Part shown: positions 32,523-42,210 of the stretch, piece by piece | How the letters are laid out: every line of letters begins with the position of its first letter | Numbering within the stretch: the first letter of the stretch is position 1 | NCBI GenBank assembly: GCA_036676475.1 | Contig: JAKFCU010000028.1 | Coordinates: forward strand, 1-64,000 | DNA from: LC029 sp036676475 | GTDB taxonomy: Bacteria > Bacillota > Bacilli > Aneurinibacillales > RAOX-1 | DNA length: 64,000 nt | Reading direction: 5' to 3' | Notes under the pieces: generated by a model | Seen by the model: only the letters and a program-made list of their open reading frames with translations | Databases searched by the model: none | What the model was told of the DNA's origin: nothing | Translations under genes and position numbers: made by a program

Positions 32523-34930
32523 CACTCGAGTTCCCCCCTCTGTTTGAATTGACGACTCTTTTTCTCCAAAGGTTGCAAAAAAGTCCCGATTTCCATATTT
32601 TCCTTGCTAAATTCAAATGTAATGGCTCCCATTTGGTCCGTTCTAAGGATTCGACTGCCTGCTCTTTCCAACGTTTCAATCGTTTGGGGGTGAGGATGTC
32701 CAAAACGATTCTGTTCCCCTACCGAGATCACCGCAAGGGACGGAGTCAGTCTTTCAATCCATTTGGGTTCAGTAGACGTTCGACTGCCATGATGACCAAC
32801 TTTAAGGACATCTATTTGTGAAATGGAGTTTTTAGCTAAAAGTTCCCTTTCCCCTTTCATCTCCAGATCTCCTGTGAAAAGAACCCTTCTCCCAAACGCA
32901 TCAAGCAACAGTACAATGGATTGATTATTATCCGTATCGGAAAAAGGGGAACTAGGGTGAAGAATGGTCCATTTGACACGAGGATGGTCTTTCCAGGTTA
33001 TGCCGCTTTTCCCCAATCGAAGAGAGATATTTTGAGCTTTAATCATTTTCAACAACTCTTTTTCGAAGGAGGAAGATGGCGTTCTTCCATTCCAAAGGAC
33101 CTGGTTCACTTTCATTTCTTGAATAACGGCTGTAAGTCCACCTATATGGTCCATGTCTCCATGGGTCATAATCAGCAGATCAATTTCTTCGATCCCTCTG
33201 GATTTCAAGAAAGGGACAATGATTCTCTTACCGGGATCATATGGATTGCTGCGCTGTTTCCATGCCTCTTTTTTCTCAGGATGAAAAGGTACTCCTCCTC
33301 CATCAATCAAGTAGACTTTATCTCCCGGTGCCTCAATTACGATGGCATCCCCCTGACCTACATCCAAAAAAGTCACCCTCACCGTCTCACCCTTGTAGGA
33401 GAGAAAAGGCAAAAGTACATATAAAAGCATCATCCCGATGATCCAGATTTTTCTCTTTTCATTTGCTATCCACGAACCACGGATCAAACCTAACCCATAG
33501 ATGATCATCCACCATGGCGGAGGACTAGAAAGATAAAATAATAAACCCTTCCATAAAGCTGTTCGTTCTAATGTACCATTAATCCAGTATAGAAGGAATG
33601 TAACAATGTGTGCTGGAATGAGAGAAAGAGCTGGATGGAGAAGTCCCAATAAGAGGCCAATAAATCCAAAGGGGGTAATGATAAAAGAATAAATGGGAAC
33701 AAACAAGAGATTGATGACAAAAGATAGAATATGATATTGATGAAAATAATAGATAGTTAGTGGAAAAGAGACGAGCTGAGCGGCTAAGGTGACACTGAGA
33801 AGGCTGCGAAGGGGCTCGGATGGAATGGGAATTGCCTGTTGAAGAGGGGAAGACAAGGTCAACAGTCCCCAAGTCACAGCAAATGACAATTGGAAACCAA
33901 TGTCCCATAACTGATACGGATTACATAAGATCATAATAAATAACGATGCTCCCCAAATATTGAGCCCGTCTCTTGGCCGGTTTAGGAAGTGACCATATAA
34001 GACTGCTACAGCCATGATACCAGAACGAACAACCGAAGGGGCTGCCCCCACTAGAACCACATAGGCCGGTATAAACCCCATAGTTGTCAAGATCGAGGTT
34101 TCACGCGAAAATCCTATCCCTCGCATGACTGCTAAAAGTCCGCCAACTAACACTGTCATATGTAATCCAGAAATGGCTAAGACGTGAGTAAAACCCAGTT
34201 TTGAATAAGCATCCATCGTATCTAAAGAGATATCCTGACGAATTCCAATCAGTACTCCCTTCATGATTTCGGCGGCAGAAGCAGGAAATATTCGATCTAT
34301 TGTATCAGATAAAATGGCCTGTACTCGTTGAAGAATAAACCTGGGATGAAGACTGGATGGGGGGTCAATGGTCAGTACGGAGAAGGAAGAAGGTCGAGCA
34401 ATCCAATGAATTTTTTTGTAGTATAGATAATTCTTGTATTCAAAGTTGCCTGGGTTCCGTGCGGCTTGAGGGGAAATGAGACGAGTGTTGAACCGAAGAT
34501 AGCTTCCCGCCCTTAGTTCTTGGGCTTTCTTAAGATCATTTCGTGTTTGAAGGGGTACATAGCAATCCACTTTTTCTTCCAAAGGCACGCCATTTGCTTT
34601 CTTAATTTGCAGGAGAAATTTAACTCGATCCCCATCTATGGTACCGCTAGAGATCATTTCACCCTCTACCCTCAGCTCCTCCTTGGTTAATGATAAGACG
34701 GTCTGATTACTTTGATCGTAAAAGCTGTAATAGCAAAACCCCATTCCTCCAACCACGACAAGCAATAAACAGCTTTTCCATCGATGAGATCGAATGGCAT
34801 ACACACCATATAGAACTAAAATAAGCGAAATCCAAATCCATGCTTCGCTTTTCTCTGTGATCCATACGTGGGCAGTAACCATCCCTAAGGCCAGAGATAG
34901 GCTTGTCCAATACATGGGTCTCTGTTGCAA
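32522..34930 (-). CDS. comEC: Competence DNA uptake channel ComEC
   Basis: An 802-residue polytopic membrane protein through which single-stranded DNA enters. It has the ComEC N-terminal DUF4131 and OB-like region, the multi-span competence domain (GVLIGIRQDISLDTMDAYSK, LGFTHVLAISGLHMTVL) and a C-terminal metallo-beta-lactamase-like domain (TFLDVGQGDAIVIEAPG, LLIMTHGDMDHIGGL, VGHHGSRTSTEP). The start is the TTG at 34930 behind AAAAGGAGTG; a GTG 9 nt earlier overlaps that site. It overlaps the downstream sigma gene by one base, unlike the usual comE layout. Confidence 0.94.
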   Translation of the reverse strand: MQQRPMYWTSLSLALGMVTAHVWITEKSEAWIWISLILVLYGVYAIRSHRWKSCLLLVVVGGMGFCYYSFYDQSNQTVLSLTKEELRVEGEMISSGTIDGDRVKFLLQIKKANGVPLEEKVDCYVPLQTRNDLKKAQELRAGSYLRFNTRLISPQAARNPGNFEYKNYLYYKKIHWIARPSSFSVLTIDPPSSLHPRFILQRVQAILSDTIDRIFPASAAEIMKGVLIGIRQDISLDTMDAYSKLGFTHVLAISGLHMTVLVGGLLAVMRGIGFSRETSILTTMGFIPAYVVLVGAAPSVVRSGIMAVAVLYGHFLNRPRDGLNIWGASLFIMILCNPYQLWDIGFQLSFAVTWGLLTLSSPLQQAIPIPSEPLRSLLSVTLAAQLVSFPLTIYYFHQYHILSFVINLLFVPIYSFIITPFGFIGLLLGLLHPALSLIPAHIVTFLLYWINGTLERTALWKGLLFYLSSPPPWWMIIYGLGLIRGSWIANEKRKIWIIGMMLLYVLLPFLSYKGETVRVTFLDVGQGDAIVIEAPGDKVYLIDGGGVPFHPEKKEAWKQRSNPYDPGKRIIVPFLKSRGIEEIDLLIMTHGDMDHIGGLTAVIQEMKVNQVLWNGRTPSSSFEKELLKMIKAQNISLRLGKSGITWKDHPRVKWTILHPSSPFSDTDNNQSIVLLLDAFGRRVLFTGDLEMKGERELLAKNSISQIDVLKVGHHGSRTSTEPKWIERLTPSLAVISVGEQNRFGHPHPQTIETLERAGSRILRTDQMGAITFEFSKENMEIGTFLQPLEKKSRQFKQRGELE

Positions 34931-35242
34931 TCGATTCACTCCTTTTGCTTGAATAAAAACAGGTCAAATACGATTCCTATTGACTCTCGGAAATAAGGGC
35001 ATTTTCTTCCCTTATTATTAATTTTCAGTCTGGAGAAGGCTTTATAAGAGAAATAAATTCTTCTATTTCTTAATAGAAGCCCCTATATTATGCTGAAGAG
35101 GACTGTTAAGGGTAATCTTCCGCTATTCAGTCTTTTTCCTACCCAATTTTAAGAATAGCGGAATTTTTTCCTCTATGTGACATGGCTCTAGGCAAGAAAT
35201 CTTCATCAAGGCTTCCTTAATAACTCAAACCCTTACAAAGAG
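34931..35242. other. Non-coding stretch upstream of comEC
   Basis: About 310 nt without a gene. It holds the comEC ribosome binding site and one strong hairpin (35118-35163). No other structure is obvious. Confidence 0.6.
35118..35171 (+). terminator. Strong hairpin upstream of comEC
   Basis: TTCCGCTATTC pairs perfectly with GAATAGCGGAA (11 bp, 24-nt loop) and TTTTTTCC follows on the plus strand. No plus-strand gene precedes it. On the minus strand it lies after yggT with a weak T-tract, so it may still be the yggT terminator. Confidence 0.55.
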
Positions 35243-35533
35243 TTATAGAAGAAATTTCAATACCTGATGCAAGCCTGACAACAGGAATTTGGATAGATAA
35301 TCATATGCGATAAAGGCAACGATCGGGGATAAATCAATCATTCCCAGCGGGGGAATGAAACGGCGAAATACGGCCAAATAAGGTTCCGTAATGCTATTTA
35401 AATACTCGGCAATTTTATTTTCCTGGAGCCCAGGCAGCCAGGATAGAAGTATGCGGGCAATCAAAGCGAAGTAGTATAAACGAACGAGAATAACTGCCCC
35501 TTGCATAATCGTATAAATAATGGTTTCGGACAA
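35243..35533 (-). CDS. YggT/YlmG family membrane protein
   Basis: A 96-residue protein with two hydrophobic segments around the conserved RILLSWLPGLQENKIAEYLN and EPYLAVFRRFIPPLGMIDLSP motif. Family members are linked to cell division and osmotic tolerance in a general way, without known mechanism. It usually sits in the dcw/ylm cluster near divIVA; here it stands alone between comEC and comEB. Confidence 0.88.
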   Translation of the reverse strand: MSETIIYTIMQGAVILVRLYYFALIARILLSWLPGLQENKIAEYLNSITEPYLAVFRRFIPPLGMIDLSPIVAFIAYDYLSKFLLSGLHQVLKFLL

Positions 35534-35601
35534 CTTTATTTTCCTCCATATGTTTTATTTTCCCTGTTTATTATACGTTTTTTCCTAATAAAACAAAAGT
35601 C

Positions 35602-36018
35602 TTAGCCCTGCTGTTGGAGATGAACGATTTCAACACCACGTAAAAAAATGCGGTTGCGTTCATTTTTATACTGATTTCGGAATACAATGCGCTTGATTCC
35701 CGCTTGATTCAACAGCTTTGAGCAAGTCTCACAAGGCTCATGGGTCACATAGGCTGTCGCTCCCATGAGTTCATCCCTTTTCGCATGGATGATGGCGTTT
35801 TGTTCAGCATGAATCGTGCGGATGCATCGCCCATCATCACTTAGGAGACACCCCACCTCCGTGCAATGCTCATGCCCATGTATCGAGCCGTTATAGCCAG
35901 TTGAAACAATCATCTTGTCCTTTACAATGACACACCCTACTGCAAGCTTGTTGCAGGTGGAGCGAGTAGCCACAACATCAGCAATATCCAAAAAGTATTC
36001 ATCCCATGATTTACGCAC
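35602..36018 (-). CDS. comEB: dCMP deaminase family protein ComEB
   Basis: A 138-residue cytidine/deoxycytidylate deaminase-fold protein with HAE (70-72) and PCETC (95-99) supplying the catalytic zinc ligands, plus Cys57 and Cys65 for a second zinc typical of dCMP deaminases. In B. subtilis it lies between comEA and comEC. Here four genes separate it from comEA. Confidence 0.93.
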   Translation of the reverse strand: MRKSWDEYFLDIADVVATRSTCNKLAVGCVIVKDKMIVSTGYNGSIHGHEHCTEVGCLLSDDGRCIRTIHAEQNAIIHAKRDELMGATAYVTHEPCETCSKLLNQAGIKRIVFRNQYKNERNRIFLRGVEIVHLQQQG

Positions 36019-36168
36019 GAGCGCTTCCTCCTATCTCTACAAACTCCGGTAAATGAATTCATGACAATTGTACCATAGATGGTGTCTTTTCGCCCTGATA
36101 GATTGATTATAAAGGGAAAGCATGCTAAAGTTTAGTCTGTACATTTGCTGAAAGAAGGGTCTTTACCT

Positions 36169-38079
36169 ATGTGTGGATTTGTAGCTCTTTATAATAGAAA
36201 AAAACAGCCGGTTTCAGCTCAAGACTTGAGCCAAATGACCGATATCATTATTCATCGCGGTCCGGATGACCATGGGTTTCATCTGGATCAGCATGTGGGG
36301 CTTGGCTTTCGCCGCCTGAGCATTATTGACCTCGAAGGCGGAAAGCAGCCATTATGCAATGAAGATGGCGATATTTGGATTGCTTTTAATGGTGAAATCT
36401 ATAATTATCAAGAACTGCAGCAATGGCTAAAGGATCGTGGCCATCAATTCAAAACCGAATCGGATACGGAGACCATCGTCCATCTGTATGAAGAAGTCGG
36501 CTTCGATGCCCCGAAGCATCTAAGAGGGATGTTTGCTTTCACGATCTGGGATCGAAAAAAACAAATCCTCTTTGGGGCAAGAGACCATTTTGGCATTAAA
36601 CCATTTTATTGGACCGAAACATCCGAGGCCTACGCCTTTGGCTCCGAGATCAAAAGCCTGCTTCGTGCAACAGGCGTAAAGAAAAAGGTCAATCCAACCT
36701 CTTTCTATCACTACTTAACCTTTCAATATGTTCCTGATCCGGAAACGATGTTCGAGGGGATTCATAAGCTGCCTCCCGGACATTTTATGGTGATCCAGGA
36801 TGGAAAGATGAAAATTGAACCTTACTGGACGGTAGAATTCCATCCCGAAGACCAACCCTTTTCCTATTATGTAGAAGGAACTCGAGAGATCCTGAAGGAT
36901 TCGGTCAACAAGCACCGGGTCAGCGATGTTCCAAGAGGGGCTTTTCTTTCAAGCGGAATTGACTCTAGCAGTATAGTCGCCTTATTGCGCCAATCCGAAG
37001 AAGTCAAAACGTTCACGGTAGGATTTGATATTCCAGGTTACAGCGAATTGGATATTGCACGAGAAACAGCCAAATATTTAGGATCCGATCATCATGAAGT
37101 GAAAATATCTGCTGACCGTTATCTGGAGGAACTGCCTCGATTGATTTGGCATCAGGATGAACCCGTTGCCGACCCTTCTGCCATTGCTCTCTATTTCGTT
37201 GCTGAGTTAGCTAGCAAGCATGTCACGGTGGTCCTGTCCGGGGAAGGGGCAGATGAATTTTTTGGCGGTTACAATATCTATCGGGAGCCTCACTCCCTTC
37301 GTTATTTCAATGGAATGCCCGGAATCCTAAAATCTTCATTGCGTCATTTTGCTGATCTTCTCCCTGAAGGAACCAAGGGTAAAAGCTTTCTCGTTAGGGG
37401 TTCAAAGAGGGTGGAGGAACGATTCTTTGGCAATGCCCTGATCTTTTCGGAAGAGCTAAAAGAAAAGGTAGCAATGAAAAGCCTGGCATCGGATCCTTAC
37501 TATGTAAATGCCCGATCCATTACAGCCGAAATCTATAAGAATGCCCGCCATTATGATGATGTGACGAAAATGCAGTATCTCGATATCCACACTTGGCTGC
37601 GTGGGAATATCTTAATGAAAGCCGATAAAATGACCATGGCGAACTCCCTCGAACTGCGCGTTCCTTTTGTTGATCCCAAGGTGTTTGAGTTTGCGGCTAC
37701 CATTCCAACCCAATATAAGATTGCCAACGGGACCACCAAGCATGTCTTGCGGGAAGCGATGAAAGACATCCTGCCTCCGCAAATCAAAATGAGGAAAAAG
37801 CTAGGTTTCCCTGTTCCTACCCGCCATTGGCTAAAGCACGACTTCTATGATTGGGCAAAGGAGCTCATCTACCAGTCTGAGGTGGATGAATTTATTAATA
37901 AGGCGTTTGTTCTCTTTATGCTTGATGAACATAAGGAAGGAAAAGCAGACTACGGTCGCAAAATTTGGACCATTCTTGTATTCATGCTTTGGCATCAAAT
38001 CTACATGGAAGAGAAAATTTCCTTTGGCCCATACGTAAGCCCCTACCTCGAAACGAGGCGAAAGAGCTCTGCCATTTAA
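36169..38079 (+). CDS. asnB: Asparagine synthase (glutamine-hydrolysing)
   Basis: A 636-residue enzyme making asparagine from aspartate, ATP and glutamine. After removal of Met, Cys2 (MCGFVALYN) is the glutaminase nucleophile; IAFNGEIYNYQEL lies in the same Ntn domain. The synthase domain has the pyrophosphate loop LSSGIDSSSI and DQEPVADPS-like HQDEPVADPSAI. I chose the ATG at 36169 so the Cys follows Met directly; GAAGGG precedes it. It interrupts the comE cluster and runs opposite to it. Confidence 0.95.
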   Translation: MCGFVALYNRKKQPVSAQDLSQMTDIIIHRGPDDHGFHLDQHVGLGFRRLSIIDLEGGKQPLCNEDGDIWIAFNGEIYNYQELQQWLKDRGHQFKTESDTETIVHLYEEVGFDAPKHLRGMFAFTIWDRKKQILFGARDHFGIKPFYWTETSEAYAFGSEIKSLLRATGVKKKVNPTSFYHYLTFQYVPDPETMFEGIHKLPPGHFMVIQDGKMKIEPYWTVEFHPEDQPFSYYVEGTREILKDSVNKHRVSDVPRGAFLSSGIDSSSIVALLRQSEEVKTFTVGFDIPGYSELDIARETAKYLGSDHHEVKISADRYLEELPRLIWHQDEPVADPSAIALYFVAELASKHVTVVLSGEGADEFFGGYNIYREPHSLRYFNGMPGILKSSLRHFADLLPEGTKGKSFLVRGSKRVEERFFGNALIFSEELKEKVAMKSLASDPYYVNARSITAEIYKNARHYDDVTKMQYLDIHTWLRGNILMKADKMTMANSLELRVPFVDPKVFEFAATIPTQYKIANGTTKHVLREAMKDILPPQIKMRKKLGFPVPTRHWLKHDFYDWAKELIYQSEVDEFINKAFVLFMLDEHKEGKADYGRKIWTILVFMLWHQIYMEEKISFGPYVSPYLETRRKSSAI

Positions 38080-38119
38080 ATGGCAAAAGATAATACCCGA
38101 CCAATGGGTGTAAGACATG

Positions 38120-38155
38120 AAAGAAGATCCCCGTTTTTGGAGATCTTCTTTTTAT
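38120..38155 (+). terminator. Terminator of asnB
   Basis: AAAGAAGATCCCC / GGAGATCTTCTTT stem followed by TTATTTTATC. Confidence 0.85.
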
Positions 38156-38202
38156 TTTATCTATTATCAATCAAATTCACATTTGAGGATTTGCTGTTGT
38201 TA

Positions 38203-39414
38203 TTATGCTGAACTTCTGGTCAGAATCGGACCTGTTTTTTCGATTATTTGCCACTCCATTCCCATCGTCTTAACCGTCTGCAGAAACGGTATCGGATCAA
38301 TTAATTCCGGCGGAATGCACCCGGACAGACCCTTAAGAGTCCCGATAGCCAACAGCTCTAATGCCGCAACCGGAGGAACCCCTGTCTGCCAAACGGTTGC
38401 CTGGAAACCTGTTCTTCGAAAGATTTCATCGTGATTTGCTATCGTGTAAACATATATTTCTTTCTTTCGCTCTCCTGCTGTCCCTCTAACCAGGGCCCCA
38501 ACGCATGAATAGCCATGAATTTTGCCAGCCAGATCTGAAGGTTTTGGCATCGTTCGAACTACCACATCCCGAGGAATCACCTTTGCCCCGTTTACATCAA
38601 ATACTTCGTCGCTATCTAAGCCAAGATAGGCAAGCACTTGCAATGTATTCACAAAATCCGGGTGCAAAGCATATTTAAAATCAATGTATTTACATCCCTT
38701 TTGTTTCCCGATAGTCTCTCCTAAAGTCGTTACTTCTTCATGCTCAACATTATAGCAATCCAGCCAACCAATCGGTTCCGGAAATTCAAATTCTTCTTTA
38801 TTAAAGAAAGGATCAGGGAAAAACAGCTCTCCTTCTTCTGCTGTCCAATAATTAGGTTTAGCTAAGCATTCTTTAATCGCTGTTTGTGGACTAAAGTAGG
38901 CACAGAAGCCATCGTAGTCAACGACTGAATTGTCCCCATCCCGAACCATTATGGCCTCTACCGTATCAAGCTGATCCACCGCATAGCGAGCCGCAATATT
39001 AGAAAAACCCGGATCACAGCCAATCCCCATGATCCCAATGATTCCTTTCTCTTTAAAAAGTCGATCCCAAGCTAACTGCTCCAAAAGCCATTTCGGTCCA
39101 TTCGACGCCATATCAATATAATGGGTTCTGCTTTCAAGACATGCCTTCATCACCTGGATATTATAGTCAGGCAGACCAGCATGAATCAACACATCAGCTC
39201 CTAATGCTACCTCGATTACATCCTCTACATAATTGGCATTTACTTTTTTAACTTTTATGGATGTTTCTGACTTTGAACGCAACTTTGCCGCAAATTTTTC
39301 CGCACAATCGCTGGATATATCCGCTAAAATTAATTGTTCAATATAAGGCTTTTTTACAAGTTCAGCTGCACACACTTGACCTACTCCGCCAACGCCGAGA
39401 ACTACCACTCTCAA
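38203..39414 (-). CDS. Saccharopine dehydrogenase family protein
   Basis: A 403-residue NAD(P)-dependent protein with a Rossmann motif at the start (VVVLGVGGVGQVCAAEL) and the C-terminal domain of saccharopine or carboxynorspermidine dehydrogenases (GIMGIGCDPGFSNIAARYA, YDGFCAYFSPQTA). The substrate is unknown; roles in lysine or polyamine metabolism are both possible. The start is the TTG at 39414, 9 nt behind AAGGAGG. Confidence 0.82.
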   Translation of the reverse strand: MRVVVLGVGGVGQVCAAELVKKPYIEQLILADISSDCAEKFAAKLRSKSETSIKVKKVNANYVEDVIEVALGADVLIHAGLPDYNIQVMKACLESRTHYIDMASNGPKWLLEQLAWDRLFKEKGIIGIMGIGCDPGFSNIAARYAVDQLDTVEAIMVRDGDNSVVDYDGFCAYFSPQTAIKECLAKPNYWTAEEGELFFPDPFFNKEEFEFPEPIGWLDCYNVEHEEVTTLGETIGKQKGCKYIDFKYALHPDFVNTLQVLAYLGLDSDEVFDVNGAKVIPRDVVVRTMPKPSDLAGKIHGYSCVGALVRGTAGERKKEIYVYTIANHDEIFRRTGFQATVWQTGVPPVAALELLAIGTLKGLSGCIPPELIDPIPFLQTVKTMGMEWQIIEKTGPILTRSSA

Positions 39415-39608
39415 ACAAGTCGTCCTCCTTAGAGATGATAAAATCCTGCACATCTATATGCGTTTTCTGAACAGCCAACGGTTTACATTCATCGCAATAG
39501 GTTTCGTCGAAATCGCCCCCCTTCTTTCACCGGGTAAAAACCCAGATCTATGTTTTATACTATATGCTTTATCTTCAGGAAATAGCTCTGGGTGGTTTCC
39601 TCAAGACA

Positions 39609-39635
39609 AAAGAGGTAGTTTTCGGCCACCTCTTT
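39609..39635 (-). terminator. Terminator of the sulfhydrylase gene
   Basis: AAAGAGGT / ACCTCTTT, 8 bp, with TTGTC on the minus strand. A second stem ACCCAGA/TCTGGGT lies next to it near 39539-39596. Confidence 0.65.
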
Positions 39636-39673
39636 CTTTATTAATAGGGTTATAAAACTTTGGTCAATTCTTC

Positions 39674-40963
39674 TTATCCCTGACTCGCTTGAAGCGCCTG
39701 ATCCAGATCATGAAGAATATCATCAATTGTCTCTAAGCCGATGGATAGACGAATCATATCCGGTGTTACCCCAGCTTTTTTCTGGCTTTCTTCGTCAAGC
39801 TGCTGGTGTGTAGTGCTAGCCGGATGAATCACGAGCGATTTAGCATCCCCTACGTTAGCAAGGTGGGAGAATAGTTCTAGACTATTGATAAATTTCTTTC
39901 CTTCTTCGATTCCGCCCTTGATCCCAAAGGTAAAGATAGAACCAGCCCCTTTAGGCATATATTTATTGGCTAAAGCATGATAGCGATTATCTTCCAAGCC
40001 AGGATAATTCACCCAAGAGGCTAACTCATGCTTCTCCAGGAACTGAGCTACCTTTAACGAGTTTTCTACATGACGTTCCATACGCAGATGCAGCGTTTCC
40101 AATCCCTGCAGGAATAAGAAAGAATTAAACGGCGTAGTAGCAGCACCGATATCCCGAAGCAACGTAACGCGAGCTTTCACAATGTAAGCTAACGGACCAA
40201 GAGCCTTAGTATAGACAAGACCATGATAACTTGGGTCTGGTTCTGTAAGCAGCGGGAACTTCCCGTTACTCCAATCAAACTTACCGGAATCAACAATGAC
40301 CCCGCCAATGGAAGTTCCATGACCGCCAATAAATTTAGTAGCAGAGTGTACCACAATGTCTGCACCATGTTCTAAAGGACGGCAGAGGTATGGAGAAGCA
40401 AAAGTATTATCTACAATAAGCGGAACCCCATTCTCATGGGCTATGTTCGCTATTGCTTCTATATCCGCAATATTAATTCTAGGATTGCCAATGGTCTCTA
40501 TGAATAGCGCCTTCGTTTTTTCGTTGATTTTGCTTCTGAACTGTTCGGGTTCATCGACATCAACAAACTCGACCTTAATCCCCATCTTGGGAAGGGTATG
40601 GGCAAACAGAGAATACGTTCCACCATAAAGACTGCTCGAAGCGACGATCTCGTCACCTGCTTGCGCAATGTTCAAAATCGCATAGGTGATCGCAGCTTGT
40701 CCTGAAGAAGTCGCTAACGCACCAACACCTCCTTCCAACTGAGCCACTCGCTGTTCAAAAGCATCTTGAGTCGGATTCATGATGCGGGTATAGATATTTC
40801 CGAATTCCTTCAAAGCAAAAAGGTTGGCTGCGTGTTCCGTATCGTTGAAGACAAAAGAAGAAGTCTGATAAATCGGCATTGCACGGGAATTCGTGGCTGT
40901 ATCAGGCTTTTGCCCGCCATGTAAGGCTATCGTTTCAAAGCCAAGCTTGCGTTCTTGAGACAT
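39674..40963 (-). CDS. metY: O-acetylhomoserine sulfhydrylase
   Basis: A 429-residue PLP enzyme of the Cys/Met metabolism family that makes homocysteine from O-acetylhomoserine and sulfide. The PLP lysine is in VVHSATKFIGGHG; also present are YTRIMNPTQDAFEQRVAQLEGG and SSGQAAITYAIL. The long form (about 430 residues) and QTSSFVFND opening favour MetY over MetB/MetC. I saw no S-box or T-box leader upstream. Confidence 0.92.
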   Translation of the reverse strand: MSQERKLGFETIALHGGQKPDTATNSRAMPIYQTSSFVFNDTEHAANLFALKEFGNIYTRIMNPTQDAFEQRVAQLEGGVGALATSSGQAAITYAILNIAQAGDEIVASSSLYGGTYSLFAHTLPKMGIKVEFVDVDEPEQFRSKINEKTKALFIETIGNPRINIADIEAIANIAHENGVPLIVDNTFASPYLCRPLEHGADIVVHSATKFIGGHGTSIGGVIVDSGKFDWSNGKFPLLTEPDPSYHGLVYTKALGPLAYIVKARVTLLRDIGAATTPFNSFLFLQGLETLHLRMERHVENSLKVAQFLEKHELASWVNYPGLEDNRYHALANKYMPKGAGSIFTFGIKGGIEEGKKFINSLELFSHLANVGDAKSLVIHPASTTHQQLDEESQKKAGVTPDMIRLSIGLETIDDILHDLDQALQASQG

Positions 40964-41083
40964 CTCTCATTCCTCCCATATCTTTACCAAAAAAACAAAG
41001 TTGCTTGAACTATCTGTATATTAAGTAGATGATAACGTTTTCTAATCCGATCTGTCAACTGTGACCTCGATGCCTCCCAAAGC

Positions 41084-41737
41084 TTAATCTAGAGAAATGA
41101 GATCCTTCATCCGTCCAAATAATTTTTCCCCAATCCCACTCACTTCCATGATTTCTTCCTTGCTGAGAAAAGGTCCATTCTTTTCCCGATAGGATAAGAT
41201 GGCCGAAGCCTTAGCCTCCCCTATGCCCGGCAGAGAAGTTAGCTCTTCTGCCGTCGCTTTATTTATCGATATAGTTATTGTATCCTGCCCAGAATCTTTC
41301 CTTTCCTTCTGTTGCGTGATAGATTGCTTCCACGCCTCTTCATCCCATTCGTCCTTCCGGGGGATATAAATCACTTCTCCATCCTGTATAGATTGTGCTA
41401 AATTAACCGCTCTTCTTTCGGCAACAGGAAGTAGTCCGCCCGCCAACAGAACCGCTTCATGCATGCGGGAACCGGGTGCCAACTGATACACACCAGGTCG
41501 CTGTACAGCCCCTTGAAGGTCAATCCAGATCGCCTCCATTTCTTTGGTTTCTTCCTGCGTCTTGATATCACTAGAGATCCCCTCTTCTTCCTGTTGCACA
41601 GAATCATCATCAGGAGGGAGAATCAATGCTTGCTCATCGTTCATACGAGAATAAATAATCATACTGCCTAAACATACCAAAACAATAGCTAATAATATGG
41701 CAAGTTTTTTCTCCCTCGGTGTCCAGCCAAAATTCAT
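41084..41737 (-). CDS. comEA: Competence DNA receptor ComEA
   Basis: A 217-residue membrane-anchored DNA-binding protein. One N-terminal span (LAILLAIVLVCLGSMIIYSR), an acidic linker, an SLBB domain (IDLQGAVQRPGVYQLAPG) and two helix-hairpin-helix motifs (EELTSLPGIGEAKASAILSY, IMEVSGIGEKLFGRM) that bind incoming DNA. The ATG at 41737 has AAAGGAGAT upstream; an earlier in-frame ATG overlaps that site. Confidence 0.95.
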   Translation of the reverse strand: MNFGWTPREKKLAILLAIVLVCLGSMIIYSRMNDEQALILPPDDDSVQQEEEGISSDIKTQEETKEMEAIWIDLQGAVQRPGVYQLAPGSRMHEAVLLAGGLLPVAERRAVNLAQSIQDGEVIYIPRKDEWDEEAWKQSITQQKERKDSGQDTITISINKATAEELTSLPGIGEAKASAILSYREKNGPFLSKEEIMEVSGIGEKLFGRMKDLISLD

Positions 41738-41840
41738 AGCAATCTCCTTTCCATTCAAAGTGAGATAAGCTTGTCATCTTCTTGGGGTTTCTTTATAATC
41801 GAATAAATGTCAAAAGTATGAAACAGTGGGGGTCTAATCA

Positions 41841-42095
41841 ATGAGTGTGCATCATGAGATATCTAAGAAAGTAAATCATACGGTAGGAAAACTCGAAGGG
41901 TATCGGAACATGGATCAATTGCGGGAAAATGAGATCGAACAAGTCATCATGAAGGCAAAAAAAGGGGAGCACTTCACGGTGGATGGAATCAATCAAATTA
42001 CGGACAACATCAATCGATATGCGCTTAAGCATCATCTCCCTTCTCGAAAACTAGTGACAGAGCAAATGATTCTTGATGTGGTAAGAAAAGTATAG
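41841..42095 (+). CDS. ypbS: DUF2533 family protein (YpbS-like)
   Basis: An 84-residue charged helical protein starting MSVHHEISKKVNHTVGKLEG, with DQLRENEIEQVIMKAKKGE and FTVDGINQITDNINRYA, which matches the YpbS/DUF2533 family of Bacillales. No function is known. GGGGGTC precedes the ATG. Confidence 0.8.
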   Translation: MSVHHEISKKVNHTVGKLEGYRNMDQLRENEIEQVIMKAKKGEHFTVDGINQITDNINRYALKHHLPSRKLVTEQMILDVVRKV

Positions 42096-42210
42096 ATGAT
42101 TACTATCGTTCCTTCAACCAGGATTTCTTGTTTTCTTAGAATTTAACGTATGGAATCCGGTTGTAATACATAGACATAGTTATAATCAGATTGCCGGGAG
42201 GAGTCAAATC

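Noticed and set aside
32921..33424. 167-residue plus-strand frame inside comEC
   Set aside because: It is a shadow of the metallo-beta-lactamase-like domain of ComEC and has no recognisable domain.
40964..41083. S-box or T-box leader upstream of the sulfhydrylase gene
   Set aside because: The 120-nt gap shows neither the conserved T-box sequence nor S-box core elements.
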